This document shows positions 8,767 to 17,687 of a stretch of 64,000 nucleotides of DNA, one piece after another. The stretch's first letter is position 1. Each line of letters begins with the position of its first letter. A program made the position numbers and the translations under genes. The notes under the pieces were generated by a model. That model was not told the origin of the DNA. It did no database searches and saw only the letters and a program-made list of their open reading frames with translations. The stretch spans positions 21,905-85,904 of the forward strand of contig JAOZUO010000001.1 in NCBI GenBank assembly GCA_029938605.1, in the 5' to 3' direction. The DNA is from Deltaproteobacteria bacterium (GTDB taxonomy: Bacteria; Myxococcota_A; Polyangia; HGW-17; JAJRWW01).

Positions 8767-9420
8767 TCACTGAGCCATGCGTCGGTCGATGGTTTCGCGG
8801 ATCTTCGCGACCAGGGCGTCGGCCCGGGCCGGCCACTCAGCCAGCGCGCGCTCCACCTCATCCCGCAAATCCCCCGACCCCAGCTCGGGCAGGTTGATGC
8901 GCACATTGTAGGCGGCGCCAACAAAGCCCGTGTGGAGGGTGAGCCCGGCCACCGCCGCGTCGGAGAGGGCGTTGTCACTGCCCTCGGCTGCGACGTCCCG
9001 ACCCCGCTCCAGCCCGTCGAGGCAGAGCCGCATCACCTCCAGGGGGACCCGGGTGGCTTCCGCATAGGCCAGCGCCAATGCCCGGGCCTGCGCCTCCTCC
9101 TCGGCGTCGTCCCCCTTGGGCAGCCCGTACGCATCCATCACCACATCGAAAGCCTCGGCGTCCTCGTCCACCAGCTCCTTGAGCCGGTCCCGCAAGACCA
9201 TCAGGCCGTCTCCACGCTCGCGCATGGCGGCCTCCACGGACTGGTACTTCTTCTTGCCCACCGTGAGCCGGCAGACCATGAGCAGTAGCCCTGCGCCGAG
9301 GCTTCCGTTGAGCGCGGCCACCGCACCGCCGCCCGGGGTTGGCGCCCGAGACGCCGTCTGCTGGATAAAGCTCGCCACGGGCAGGTACGCCAGCTTGGAT
9401 GCTTTGGCTCTTTCGACCAT
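8767..9420 (-). CDS. fchA: Formiminotetrahydrofolate cyclodeaminase-like protein
   Basis: This 217-residue, all-helical protein of the FTCD C-terminal (cyclodeaminase/cyclohydrolase) family would convert 5-formimino-THF to 5,10-methenyl-THF and ammonia. Typical features are the N-terminal SFIQQTASRAPTPGGGAVAA with the PGGG folate-binding turn, and the helical blocks VDEDAEAFDVVMDAYGLPK and VAAEGSDNALSDAAVAGLTL. It lies 58 bp downstream of the glutamate formimidoyltransferase gene, giving both halves of the bifunctional mammalian enzyme as separate proteins. The role is probably histidine-derived one-carbon transfer, though hut genes are not in this window. Confidence 0.9.
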   Translation of the reverse strand: MVERAKASKLAYLPVASFIQQTASRAPTPGGGAVAALNGSLGAGLLLMVCRLTVGKKKYQSVEAAMRERGDGLMVLRDRLKELVDEDAEAFDVVMDAYGLPKGDDAEEEAQARALALAYAEATRVPLEVMRLCLDGLERGRDVAAEGSDNALSDAAVAGLTLHTGFVGAAYNVRINLPELGSGDLRDEVERALAEWPARADALVAKIRETIDRRMAQ

Positions 9421-9458
9421 GGGGGTCCTCCTCGCGAACCGCTAGGCAGCTCGCTTCA

Positions 9459-9491
9459 CGAATCACTCAACGAATCACTCAACGAATCGCG
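9459..9491 (-). repeat. 12-bp tandem repeat spanning the ftcD stop codon
   Basis: The 12-bp unit GATTCGTTGAGT (minus strand) occurs twice plus a partial copy. The real stop TGA (9481-9479) lies in the first unit read, and the next unit supplies a second in-frame TGA 12 bp later. Confidence 0.88.
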
Positions 9492-10555
9492 TACTCGATA
9501 ATCTTCGTATGGATGTCGAAGGGGTTGAAGTCAGACAGTCCCAGGTAGTCGTGGGCCACCCGCACCAGCGCCTCCTCGGTGAGGTCCGCCGTCCGCTCGC
9601 CCCGCTCAAACAGATCGTACTCGGCGGCCATGAGCAGCGGCTCGATGGGGATGAGCCCCACCACCTCCGAGCCCGTCACGGTGATCCCCCGCTTGGCGGC
9701 CTCAAAGCGCACCTCCTCGAAGGCCACATGAGGCGCGGTGATAAGGTAGTGCGTAAGGTTCATGGAGACCTGGCACATCTTCCGCTCGGGGATGTGCACG
9801 CCGATGCCCTTGGTGAAGCGCAGCTTTCCGGGGATCATCTTCTTGCGACCACGCGCGTCCACCGCGGGCGCGCCGTCGGGCCCCAGCACCGGAGTGCCCA
9901 GCTCGCGTACGGCGTTGGCCACCTCGTTCACCGCGTCCAGATCCTCAGTGTCCAGGTCGATGTTGTAGGCCACCAGGAAGAACCGCGCCCCTGCCGCCAC
10001 GGCGCCGAACCGCGGCACAAACTCGGCGGGCCCGAAGTCCGGCGCGTACTCCGGCAACTTCAGCTTCTCGGCCAATCCCTCGTACTCACCGGCGCGCACC
10101 CTGGCCAGGTTCTTGCGCTCGGGGCGGCTGGCCGCGGACTCGTACAGATACACGGGCAGTCCCAGCTCCGAACCCACGCGCTTGCCGTAGGTCCGGGCGA
10201 GGTCCGCGCAGTCACTGAGAGTCACCCCCTTGACCGGCACGAAGGGGCAGACGTCCAGCGCACCGAACCGCGGGTGGCCGCCGGTCTGCTTCGTCATATC
10301 GATCTTCTCGGAGGCCACGGCGGTGACTCGCACGGCCGCCTCCACCACCGGCTCGGGCGCACCCACGAAGGTCACCACTACGCGGTTATACGAAGCGTCG
10401 GGCTCCAGCCCCAGAAACTCCACGCCCTCCACGGTTCGGACGGCCGCCTCGATGGCATCAAAAACCGCGGGGTCGCTTCCCTCGGAAAAGTTGGGCACAC
10501 ACTCGACGATCTGTTCCATTGGCTGTTCCATGGGCTGTTCCATTGGCTGGTCCAT
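9479..10555 (-). CDS. ftcD: Glutamate formimidoyltransferase
   Basis: This enzyme transfers the formimino group from N-formimino-glutamate to tetrahydrofolate in histidine degradation. The N-terminus (QIVECVPNFSEGSDPAVFDA) is diagnostic for the formiminotransferase domain. Other family blocks are TKQTGGHPRFGALDVCPFVP (folate/active-site His region) and VSMNLTHYLITAPHVAFEEV. Four ATG codons at 10555, 10543, 10531 and 10519 lie in a 12-bp repeat (MDQPMEQPMEQPMEQ), so the exact start cannot be decided; the ATG nearest the domain (10519) is sufficient. The cyclodeaminase gene follows. Confidence 0.93.
   Translation of the reverse strand: MDQPMEQPMEQPMEQIVECVPNFSEGSDPAVFDAIEAAVRTVEGVEFLGLEPDASYNRVVVTFVGAPEPVVEAAVRVTAVASEKIDMTKQTGGHPRFGALDVCPFVPVKGVTLSDCADLARTYGKRVGSELGLPVYLYESAASRPERKNLARVRAGEYEGLAEKLKLPEYAPDFGPAEFVPRFGAVAAGARFFLVAYNIDLDTEDLDAVNEVANAVRELGTPVLGPDGAPAVDARGRKKMIPGKLRFTKGIGVHIPERKMCQVSMNLTHYLITAPHVAFEEVRFEAAKRGITVTGSEVVGLIPIEPLLMAAEYDLFERGERTADLTEEALVRVAHDYLGLSDFNPFDIHTKIIEYAIR
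10508..10555 (-). repeat. 12-bp tandem repeat with four candidate start codons
   Basis: Four 12-bp units (ATGGAACAGCCC-like) at the 5' end of ftcD each contain an in-frame ATG, encoding MDQP/MEQP repeats before the conserved protein begins. Confidence 0.9.
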
Positions 10556-10693
10556 TCGGCGCAGATGATAACGAAGGGCGAAGGCTTTGGGGGGAACTTT
10601 TTTCGAGCGCAAGGTGATGCGCCAAACCCTTCCCAAGCCGCAACGTCAGTGGCACTATCGACGCATCGTATAGTAAATCGAGGAGAATGACGT

Positions 10694-12739
10694 ATGAAGA
10701 GGAACCTGAGCACGATCTGCGCGGGACTGCTGGTAATAACGATGATGGTGATGACGCGGGATCGGGCGGAGGCTCGCACCGGCGTGGACAACATCGGCAT
10801 GTATGTCTTCTCCGACAACATCGCGCCCCTCGGGACCGCACCACCCACGTATGACTTCCAGGACATCGGGTCCAGCGGCACACCGTTAACGCTCGGAGAC
10901 GATGAGGGCTCGGGCTTTGTGGCCCTGGGGTTCGACTTCACGTTCTACACGTTCCCCCACGCGAGCCTGAACATCGACTCCAATGGCTACCTCTCGTTTA
11001 CGTTCACCACCAGCCGCCCCACACCCAAGCCCATCCCCGACGGCGCCCAGCCCGTGAACTTCATCGCGGGGCTCTGGGCCGACCTGGATCCGTCCCTTGG
11101 GGGTACGATTCACTACGAGACCCTGGGCACGACCCCCAACCAGGTCTTCATCGTGCAGTTCACCGACGTGCCCCTGCACGACCACTCCACCGTAACGCAG
11201 ACCTTTCAGATCAAGCTGTTCGAAACGACCAACGTCATCGAGGTCCACTACCAGTCCGTGGACGTGTCGCTGGTGGACAACACCCTGGGCATCGAAGCGA
11301 CCAACAGCTACGGCATCGAATACGAGCGCAACCTGGCCAACGCCTGGAGTGACGTGGTCGTGCGCTACTTCGTCGATTCGAACGACGGAGACAACGACGG
11401 GATCCCCGACACCGGCGACAACTGCCCGGCCGACCCCAACGCGGACCAGACCGACACCGACTCCGACGGCCTGGGCGATGCCTGTGATCTGGATGACGAC
11501 GGCGACGGCGTATTGGACGCTTCGGATCTCTGCCCGCTGGACCCGGTCGATGACAGCGACGGGGACGGCTACTGCGCGGACGTGGACAACTGCCCCGACG
11601 CCTCGAATCTGGCGCAACTGAACCAGGACCTGGACGACCTGGGGGATGCCTGTGACAACTGTCCCCTCCTGACCAATGCGCTCCAGGCCGACGCCGATGG
11701 AGACGACGTCGGGGACGGATGCGACATCTGCCCCGACGACGCGGACCCGAACCAGGAGGATCAGGACGGTGACGGTGTGGGGGACGCCTGCGACAACTGT
11801 GTCTCCATCGCAAACCCCAACCAGGAGGAGGGAGAGGTCTATCCCGGAGACGGCGTGGGCACTGTGTGCGACAACTGCCCCACGGACCTCAACCCGCAGC
11901 AGGAGGACCTGGACGCTGACGACGTCGGGGACGTGTGCGACGAGGACCGGGACGGCGACGGAACCAATAACGACGTGGACAACTGCCCCGACGCCTCAAA
12001 TCTGGATCAGGCCGACGACGACGACGACGGCATCGGGGACCTGTGCGACGCAGATGTGGACGGCGATGGGGTACCCGACGGCGTGGACAACTGCCCCGAC
12101 GTCGCCAACCCCGATCAGGACGACGCCGACGGCGATGACCTCGGAGACCTGTGCGACGACGACCGGGACGGCGACGGAACCAACAACGACGTGGACAACT
12201 GCCCCGACGTCGCCAACCCCGATCAGGACGACACCGACGACGACGACACCGGAGACCTGTGCGACGACGACCGGGACGGCGACGGAACCAACAACGACTT
12301 GGACAACTGTCCGGACATCGCCAACCCCGATCAAGTGGACTCCGACGGAGACGGTGAGGGAGACGCCTGTGACTCCAACACCGACACCGACGGTGACGGA
12401 GTCCCCGACACCGTGGACAACTGCGTCGATCTGTCCAACCCCGATCAGGCGGATCTGGACGACGACGGCCTGGGAGACGCCTGCGACGACGACGACGATG
12501 GAGACGCCACAGACGACGCGGACGACAACTGCCCCAACATCGCCAACCCCGATCAGGCCGACGCCGATGGAGACGGCCTGGGCGACGCCTGCGACGACGA
12601 CTCGGGCAACGACACGAGCCCGGCTTCGGGCTGCGGTTGCTCCACCCCCGCCTCGGGCGACCTGCCCCCGGGCGGCGCAGGGCTCGTGCTGCTGATCCTT
12701 CTATTCCTGGCGTCACGCAGACGCCGCGCCTCGAGGTAG
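10694..12739 (+). CDS. Thrombospondin type-3 repeat protein with MYXO-CTERM-like tail
   Basis: This is a secreted, calcium-binding-type surface protein of 681 residues. A signal peptide ([16 protein letters not shown]) is followed by a beta-rich domain ([20 protein letters not shown] ... NGYLSF ... [13 protein letters not shown]), then about a dozen TSP3 repeats of the form DGDGDGxxDxxDNCPxxxNxDQ from about residue 230 to 640. The C-terminus has [10 protein letters not shown], a hydrophobic helix ([13 protein letters not shown]) and SRRRRASR. This matches the MYXO-CTERM tripartite signal (Cys motif, helix, Arg cluster), expected to be processed by a rhomboid/CPBP-type myxosortase and anchored at the surface. 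The stop lies in an 18-bp tandem repeat. Confidence 0.88.
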   Translation: MKRNLSTICAGLLVITMMVMTRDRAEARTGVDNIGMYVFSDNIAPLGTAPPTYDFQDIGSSGTPLTLGDDEGSGFVALGFDFTFYTFPHASLNIDSNGYLSFTFTTSRPTPKPIPDGAQPVNFIAGLWADLDPSLGGTIHYETLGTTPNQVFIVQFTDVPLHDHSTVTQTFQIKLFETTNVIEVHYQSVDVSLVDNTLGIEATNSYGIEYERNLANAWSDVVVRYFVDSNDGDNDGIPDTGDNCPADPNADQTDTDSDGLGDACDLDDDGDGVLDASDLCPLDPVDDSDGDGYCADVDNCPDASNLAQLNQDLDDLGDACDNCPLLTNALQADADGDDVGDGCDICPDDADPNQEDQDGDGVGDACDNCVSIANPNQEEGEVYPGDGVGTVCDNCPTDLNPQQEDLDADDVGDVCDEDRDGDGTNNDVDNCPDASNLDQADDDDDGIGDLCDADVDGDGVPDGVDNCPDVANPDQDDADGDDLGDLCDDDRDGDGTNNDVDNCPDVANPDQDDTDDDDTGDLCDDDRDGDGTNNDLDNCPDIANPDQVDSDGDGEGDACDSNTDTDGDGVPDTVDNCVDLSNPDQADLDDDGLGDACDDDDDGDATDDADDNCPNIANPDQADADGDGLGDACDDDSGNDTSPASGCGCSTPASGDLPPGGAGLVLLILLFLASRRRRASR

Positions 12740-12798
12740 ACGCTCGCCTCGAGGTAGACGCTCGCCTCGAGGTAGACGCTCGCCTCGAGGTAGGCGCT
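12727..12798 (+). repeat. 18-bp tandem repeat spanning the TSP3 gene stop
   Basis: Four 18-bp units (CGCCTCGAGGTAGACGCT) lie at 12727, 12745, 12763 and 12781; the last has one change. The stop TAG is in unit 1, and each later unit supplies another in-frame TAG. CCTCGAGG is a palindrome in every unit. Confidence 0.93.
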
Positions 12799-12810
12799 AA
12801 CCGCTACGGA

Positions 12811-13326
12811 TCAGGGCTGCTTTTTCGCCTGAGGCTTGGACTGAGACTTGGACTGAGGCTTCGCGGGCGACTTTTGCCGGGACTGGTGGAGGCGGATGGC
12901 GGCGTGGAGATCGTCAGCCTTCAACGTTACGCTGTCGGCGCCGGACTTCACCGATACATGGGCACCCTTGGCGTTCACCCGCAGCTTCACTGAGTCGTTC
13001 TTGTCGTCCACCACGATGTTGGCGCCCAGCTTGTCAGCCTTGAGCGTGACGCTGTCTTCGCCGGACTTCACCTTAATGTGCGTGCCCGAGCCCCCGGTGT
13101 GCAGCTCCACCACGTCATCGCCGTCCACGATGGACAGGGACGTGCCGCCCTTTCCCGTATTAAACTGAAAAGATCCGTTTGTTTTTGCGCCCTTGGCCTT
13201 ACCGCTCTGGTTCCCCTTGAGGTGCGCCGCCGACCGCTTGGCCCCGTCGTCATCCTCGATCTCCACCTTGCACCCACCGACCACGAGCACCAGACCCACC
13301 ACCATCCCGAGCACTACACGTTTCAT
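12811..13326 (-). CDS. Beta-repeat lipoprotein, unknown function
   Basis: This predicted lipoprotein of about 171 residues starts at ATG 13326 behind AGAAGG (MKRVVLGMVVGLVLVVGGCK). The mature part has repeated strands of about 20 residues (HIKVKSGEDSVTLKADKLGA, NIVVDDKNDSVKLRVNAKGA, HVSVKSGADSVTLKADDLHA), which look like a small beta-solenoid or adhesin-like fold. The C-terminus is a Lys/Ser/Gln/Pro tail (QSKSQSKPQAKKQP). The longer track ORF is not supported upstream of this start. It is convergent with the TSP3 gene. I recognise no named family. Confidence 0.75.
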   Translation of the reverse strand: MKRVVLGMVVGLVLVVGGCKVEIEDDDGAKRSAAHLKGNQSGKAKGAKTNGSFQFNTGKGGTSLSIVDGDDVVELHTGGSGTHIKVKSGEDSVTLKADKLGANIVVDDKNDSVKLRVNAKGAHVSVKSGADSVTLKADDLHAAIRLHQSRQKSPAKPQSKSQSKPQAKKQP

Positions 13327-13758
13327 GTCACACCTTCTCTTTGGGTTAACCGAAAAGCAAAACCAACCGGCCGCCGCCCTGATTCCCCCAAAATGGAAGA
13401 ACGAGGAATCAACCCACTTTTGCCCCCCGTCTTTTCGATTCTCCTGAACTATGGCTGCTGAAGTGACATCGGGCTCCGTGGCAGGCGCAGGCGATTGGTG
13501 TAACCGGCAACGTCGGGGCACCGCCGGTGTTCTCTTGGTTGGGAAAGAGCGTTTTTGTTTCACATTTTGCTGAGATAAATCATCCGGCGACAAAGTGAAA
13601 CATCCTGGGGCCATTATTGTTTCACATTTGGCTGAGATGAGCCATCTGGCGGGAATATGAAACAATCTGGAGCCACTTCTGTTTCACATTTGGCTGAGAT
13701 GAATCACCTGGCGGAAAAGTGAAACATCCTGGCGACATTTCTGGCTCGGGGAGGGGGG
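13327..13758. other. Gene-free stretch with the second REP-like array
   Basis: This stretch holds the upstream region of the beta-repeat lipoprotein gene (13327 to about 13550), where I see no further gene or clear promoter, and then the inverted REP-like array. Confidence 0.7.
13556..13726 (-). repeat. Second REP-like array, inverted orientation
   Basis: Three 47-bp units (13556-13602, 13618-13664, 13680-13726) start with TGTTTCACATTT and end with TGAAACA, with 15-bp spacers and a 62-bp period. They are the reverse complement of the units at 5980-6150, including related spacers (GGGCCATTAT versus GGGCTATTTT). No transposase gene lies here, so this is probably a non-autonomous array mobilised in trans. 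Confidence 0.9.
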
Positions 13759-14514
13759 CTAGGAGCCGGTTGACGTAGGTTTCGTCATCGTCGGCGGGTT
13801 TGTGGCCTCGCGCAGGGCCGCCCGGGCCAGGATCTGGGTCGTGTCGTATAGCGGAATGGGAGATTGATCTGGCGCGACGGAGGACAGGTCCGTGCAGCCG
13901 AGGATCACTGCCTCGGACCCTTGGTTCTGAAGCTCGGTCATGAGCTCGCTCAGCCGCGCGGTGCACCGCTGCTGGGTGTAGCGCCCGGCGAGGATGTCCA
14001 TGATCAGCTCGGTCAGGCGCCGCTGCTGACGCTCGTCGGGCTCCAGCAGGTCCACGCCGCGTCGTTGGCAGGGGCGCCGGTAAATGCCCCTGTCAAGGGT
14101 CATGCCCGTACCGAGCAGCCCCACACGACGATGTCCCGCACGATGCACCGCGGCCACGGTCTCCTCCACCAGGTCCAGTACGGGGATGGACACGGCGGAG
14201 GCAAGCTCGGCGTGGAACGCGTGTACGGTGTTGCAGGCGATGACCACGAAGTCCGCGCCCGCCGACTCCAGGGTCTGCACGCCCTGCTCAAGCATCGCCA
14301 CCAACCGGGCCTCGTCGGGCAGCCGCTCCACCACCAACCGCTCCACCACGTCCGGCGCCGGAATGCTGTTGATGATCATTTGGGGATAGTCAGAGTCGTA
14401 CCGCGCGCCGTACCGCTGCTGGCACAGCGCCACGATGGCCAGGTACAGGTCCGCCGTGGCCGCAGGGCCCATGCCCCCGAGGATGCCGATGCGCTTGTAG
14501 CTCGTCGATGCCAT
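13759..14514 (-). CDS. Aspartate/glutamate racemase family protein
   Basis: This is a PLP-independent amino-acid racemase of about 251 residues that would interconvert L- and D-aspartate or a related acid. ATG 14514 (MASTSYKRIGILGGMGPAAT) starts just before the diagnostic GGMGPxAT loop. The two catalytic Cys regions are visible as VVIACNTVHAF (first Cys) and AVILGCTDLSSV (second Cys). The segment DSDYPQMIINSIPAP is also typical of the family. The gene stands alone on the minus strand, downstream of no obvious peptidoglycan gene, so D-amino-acid supply is only inferred. Confidence 0.9.
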   Translation of the reverse strand: MASTSYKRIGILGGMGPAATADLYLAIVALCQQRYGARYDSDYPQMIINSIPAPDVVERLVVERLPDEARLVAMLEQGVQTLESAGADFVVIACNTVHAFHAELASAVSIPVLDLVEETVAAVHRAGHRRVGLLGTGMTLDRGIYRRPCQRRGVDLLEPDERQQRRLTELIMDILAGRYTQQRCTARLSELMTELQNQGSEAVILGCTDLSSVAPDQSPIPLYDTTQILARAALREATNPPTMTKPTSTGS

Positions 14515-14657
14515 GGGTACAGCATCTACACGCCATCGGCCGCCAAAGGCAAGGGTCTCGCGCTCGGATCGCACGCGTGATCGCACGCGGTTGCAAGCTC
14601 CTCTTCACATGAATACACTGTTGCCGGCACTGGAAACTAGATTTGGAGCTAGCGAAA

Positions 14658-15461
14658 ATGAACCAACCCGACGACAGAGAGCCACTGCCAGAGTCCCACC
14701 AGGTAGAGCCCGGCACGCGGGATCGCGAGCTATTACGCTGGCTGTACACGCCCTACTGCGCGGGCGTGGTCTACCCGTGGTTCATCGGCACCACGGTGAG
14801 CATGGGCATCGCCGCGGTGGCCATGACCAAGATCAGCCCACGCCTCGCCTTCCACTTTGGTACGGCCTGGGCGTGGATGATGTGCAAGGTGAACTGGAAC
14901 CGGGTGCGCGTACATGGGCGCGAAAACGCCGATCCGTCGCAGTCCTACGTCATCATGATGAACCACCAGAGCCAGTTCGACATCCTGGCGTTCTACGGAC
15001 ACTACGGCCGGCAGTTTCGGTGGGTCATGAAGGAGGAGCTGCGCAAGGTCCCGGGCATAGGCTGGTACACCAGCGCCGGCGGACATGTGTTCATCGACCG
15101 CTCCGACCGCGCCAAGGCCATCGCGAGCCTCAATGCCGCCAAGCCCCTGCTCGATGGCGGCATCAGCGTGGTGTTCTTCCCCGAAGGCACCCGCTCGAAA
15201 GACGGCCGCATGCGCCCCTTCAAAAAGGGCGGCTTCATGACGGCCCTGCAGATGGACCTGCCCATCCTGCCCGTGTCCATCTCCGGCTCCCGCCACGTGC
15301 TCCCGGCCAGCGGGTACCGCAGCCTCCCCGGCCCCATCGACATCACCTTCCAGCCGCCCATCGACACCTCCCACTACACCGAAGACACCGTCTTAGACCT
15401 CATGGCCGACACCCGCGCGGCCATCGCCTCCGGCCTCACCCCCTGGGAGCGCGGCGACTAA
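14658..15461 (+). CDS. plsC: 1-acyl-sn-glycerol-3-phosphate acyltransferase
   Basis: This membrane-associated enzyme acylates lysophosphatidic acid in phospholipid synthesis. It is about 267 residues. The family motifs are NHQSQFDILAF (the HxxxxD catalytic box), GHVFIDRSDRAKAIA, and FFPEGTRSKDGRM (the phosphate-binding EGTR box), followed by PILPVSISGSRHVLP. N-terminal hydrophobic segments (VVYPWFIGTTVSMGIAAVAM) provide a membrane anchor. ATG 14658 with GGAG 9 bp upstream is chosen over the track's TTG at 14643. Single-gene unit on the plus strand. Confidence 0.94.
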   Translation: MNQPDDREPLPESHQVEPGTRDRELLRWLYTPYCAGVVYPWFIGTTVSMGIAAVAMTKISPRLAFHFGTAWAWMMCKVNWNRVRVHGRENADPSQSYVIMMNHQSQFDILAFYGHYGRQFRWVMKEELRKVPGIGWYTSAGGHVFIDRSDRAKAIASLNAAKPLLDGGISVVFFPEGTRSKDGRMRPFKKGGFMTALQMDLPILPVSISGSRHVLPASGYRSLPGPIDITFQPPIDTSHYTEDTVLDLMADTRAAIASGLTPWERGD

Positions 15462-15586
15462 GCTCCCCCAAGCCCCCCATTACTATAGAAATCCTTGGTT
15501 CAAACGTGGGAGACCAGGTATTCTTGCAGTATTGGGGCCCCAGTAGTTGCTCCGGTCAGCGACCTAAGCATAGGAGAGGTAACAAC

Positions 15587-17644
15587 ATGAAAACCAGGAC
15601 ATTTCTGGTCCTGACAATCGTATGCGGAGTAGCCATGGGAACGGCGGTTGCGTGCGGCGATGACTCCAGCTCCGGCAGCAACAACAACAGCTTCATCCCC
15701 TGCGAGGGGATCGAGGACTGCCCGCCTGGATACGAGTGTGTCTCCAACGTCTGCGTGGCCGATCCCGACGGTGGGGTCGAGCCGGACGCCTCGACGGATC
15801 CGGACATCGAGGTGGACCCCACGGAGCTGGACTTCGGCAACCCGCTGCTCAACGTGGCCGTGGAGCAGACCCTGACCATCACCAACGTCGGCGGCGCGGA
15901 CCTCACGATCTTCTCCATCGTGCTCGAGGAGGACGACGCCACCCACGAGTACGACGCCACGCCCCTGGGCAACCTGGCCCTGGTCCTGGCACCGGGGGCG
16001 TCCGTGGAGGTAGACGTCCAGCTCGTCAACATCGACGATCACGCCGACACGGGGCGACTGGTCATCAACTCCAATGACTTAGACGAGTCCATGACCACGG
16101 TGCCGCTGGTGTCCGAGCTTAAGGGCGACGGGCTGGTGGGGACCTGCGTCATGGAGACGGCGGACATGTACAACGACTGCGTCACGAACCCGGAGATCAT
16201 CGACTTCGGCCAACTGCCCTCGGACGCCACGGTCCTGCAGGACGTGAGCCTGTTCAACGCCGGCACGGGCAACACCCCCCTGGTGGTGCAAGACATCTAC
16301 GTCACCAACAACTCCGGCTACGTGAGCCAGTTCCAACTGGACGTGAAGCGATTCGTGGAGGATCCGGCCAACCCCGGGACCTACATGGAGGAGACCATCG
16401 CGGATCTGACCACCAACCCGTACCTGCTGGAGGTCAATGACGGCGAAGGCGCCCCCGAGGTGCTGCTGATTCATGTGCGCTTCGACGCCCTGGCTGCCCT
16501 GGAGGGTCAGCCCGTGCCGCCGGAGTTCCTGGTGATCCAGACCGACGACGCGTCCCACCCCAACGTCCAGATCCCCTTCGCCGGAAACATCGACTGCCCC
16601 GAGGATTGGTGGGAGCTCGACGGGGTGTCACCCTGGTGTGAGTACGAGTGTACCGTCACCAACGGCGGCATCGAGAACTGCGACAACCTCGACAACAACT
16701 GCGACGGAGTCATCGACGAGGGCTGCCCCGTCTGCGGCAACGGCGTCGTGGAGACCGGTGAGACCTGCGACGACGGAAACCACAACAACACCGACGACTG
16801 CCCCGACGGCATTGGGGGCTCCTGCGAACCGGCGGTATGCGGCGACGGCCACGTCCACGCCACGAACGAAGAGTGCGACGACGGCAACCACGACAACACC
16901 GACGGCTGTCTGGACGACACCGCCAACGGCGGCGCCTGCGAGGACGCGGTGTGCGGCGACGGCTTCGTGTTCGACGGGGTGGAGACCTGCGACGACGGAA
17001 ACCACAACAACACCGATGACTGCCCCGACGGCGTGTCCGGCACCTGCGACCCGGCCACCTGCGGCGACGGCTTCGTCCACGCGACCGCTGAGGAATGCGA
17101 TGATGGTGCAGCCAACAGCAACACAATCCCAGACGCCTGCCGACCCGTCCACTGCGTGCTGGCCAGCTGCGGCGACGGCGTAATAGACACCGACGAAGAA
17201 TGCGAGCCGCCCAACACCTCTACCTGCGACGATCAATGCCAGGACATCAGCGGTGGCCCCTTGGACCCCAATGGTTGCTACATGATCTTCCCCGCTCCAG
17301 CCCACACCTGCGCCTTTGGATATGTAGAATTCTCCTTCTCCTGCACGACCTTCACCGTGTTCGGCGGCACCAACATCACGGTGACCACCAACACCAACTC
17401 GACCCACGGCCAGCCCTGTCCCATGAGCGGCAACATCGACGCAGCAGGCGTCTTTTCCGCCACGTGCACCCTCTACGGCGACTGCGACGAAATCTACACC
17501 ATCAGCGGTACCTTCACCGACAGCGACAACTGGACGGGAACCTTCACCTCCAACTACGTTGAAAACGTGGCGGGCGGCTGCGGCGGCTGTACCTCCCCCC
17601 AGTGGAACCTGACGGGCCAAACCACCTCCTGCCCCTGCCCATAG
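15587..17644 (+). CDS. Cys-rich lipoprotein with choice-of-anchor and DUF4215-like repeats
   Basis: This predicted surface lipoprotein of 685 residues starts at ATG 15587 (MKTRTFLVLTIVCGVAM ... VACGDDS) with AGGAGAGGT upstream; the track's 5' extension over plsC is a shadow. An Asn/Ser linker and a Cys-rich cluster (CEGIEDCPPGYECVSNVC) are followed by two choice-of-anchor-D/ASPM-Hydin-like beta domains (ELDFGNPLLNVAVEQTLTIT; IIDFGQLPSDATVLQDVSLF). Then comes a MopE-like CDNLDNNCDGVIDEGCP and five repeats of the Myxococcus Cys-rich type (CGNGVVETGETCDDGN). The C-terminal domain has four to six more Cys. The function is unknown; ligand binding or adhesion is possible. Confidence 0.88.
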   Translation: MKTRTFLVLTIVCGVAMGTAVACGDDSSSGSNNNSFIPCEGIEDCPPGYECVSNVCVADPDGGVEPDASTDPDIEVDPTELDFGNPLLNVAVEQTLTITNVGGADLTIFSIVLEEDDATHEYDATPLGNLALVLAPGASVEVDVQLVNIDDHADTGRLVINSNDLDESMTTVPLVSELKGDGLVGTCVMETADMYNDCVTNPEIIDFGQLPSDATVLQDVSLFNAGTGNTPLVVQDIYVTNNSGYVSQFQLDVKRFVEDPANPGTYMEETIADLTTNPYLLEVNDGEGAPEVLLIHVRFDALAALEGQPVPPEFLVIQTDDASHPNVQIPFAGNIDCPEDWWELDGVSPWCEYECTVTNGGIENCDNLDNNCDGVIDEGCPVCGNGVVETGETCDDGNHNNTDDCPDGIGGSCEPAVCGDGHVHATNEECDDGNHDNTDGCLDDTANGGACEDAVCGDGFVFDGVETCDDGNHNNTDDCPDGVSGTCDPATCGDGFVHATAEECDDGAANSNTIPDACRPVHCVLASCGDGVIDTDEECEPPNTSTCDDQCQDISGGPLDPNGCYMIFPAPAHTCAFGYVEFSFSCTTFTVFGGTNITVTTNTNSTHGQPCPMSGNIDAAGVFSATCTLYGDCDEIYTISGTFTDSDNWTGTFTSNYVENVAGGCGGCTSPQWNLTGQTTSCPCP

Positions 17645-17687
17645 CGTCCCCGCTCAGAACCGCTTCTCAAAGCACCAGAGGAAATCC

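Noticed and set aside
14513-15586. 5' extension of the 1043-residue ORF
   Set aside because: It overlaps plsC in another frame. The lipoprotein signal peptide and RBS place the true start at 15587.
15462-15586. tRNA-like GGTTCAAA motif near 15497
   Set aside because: No acceptor or anticodon stem could be built around it.
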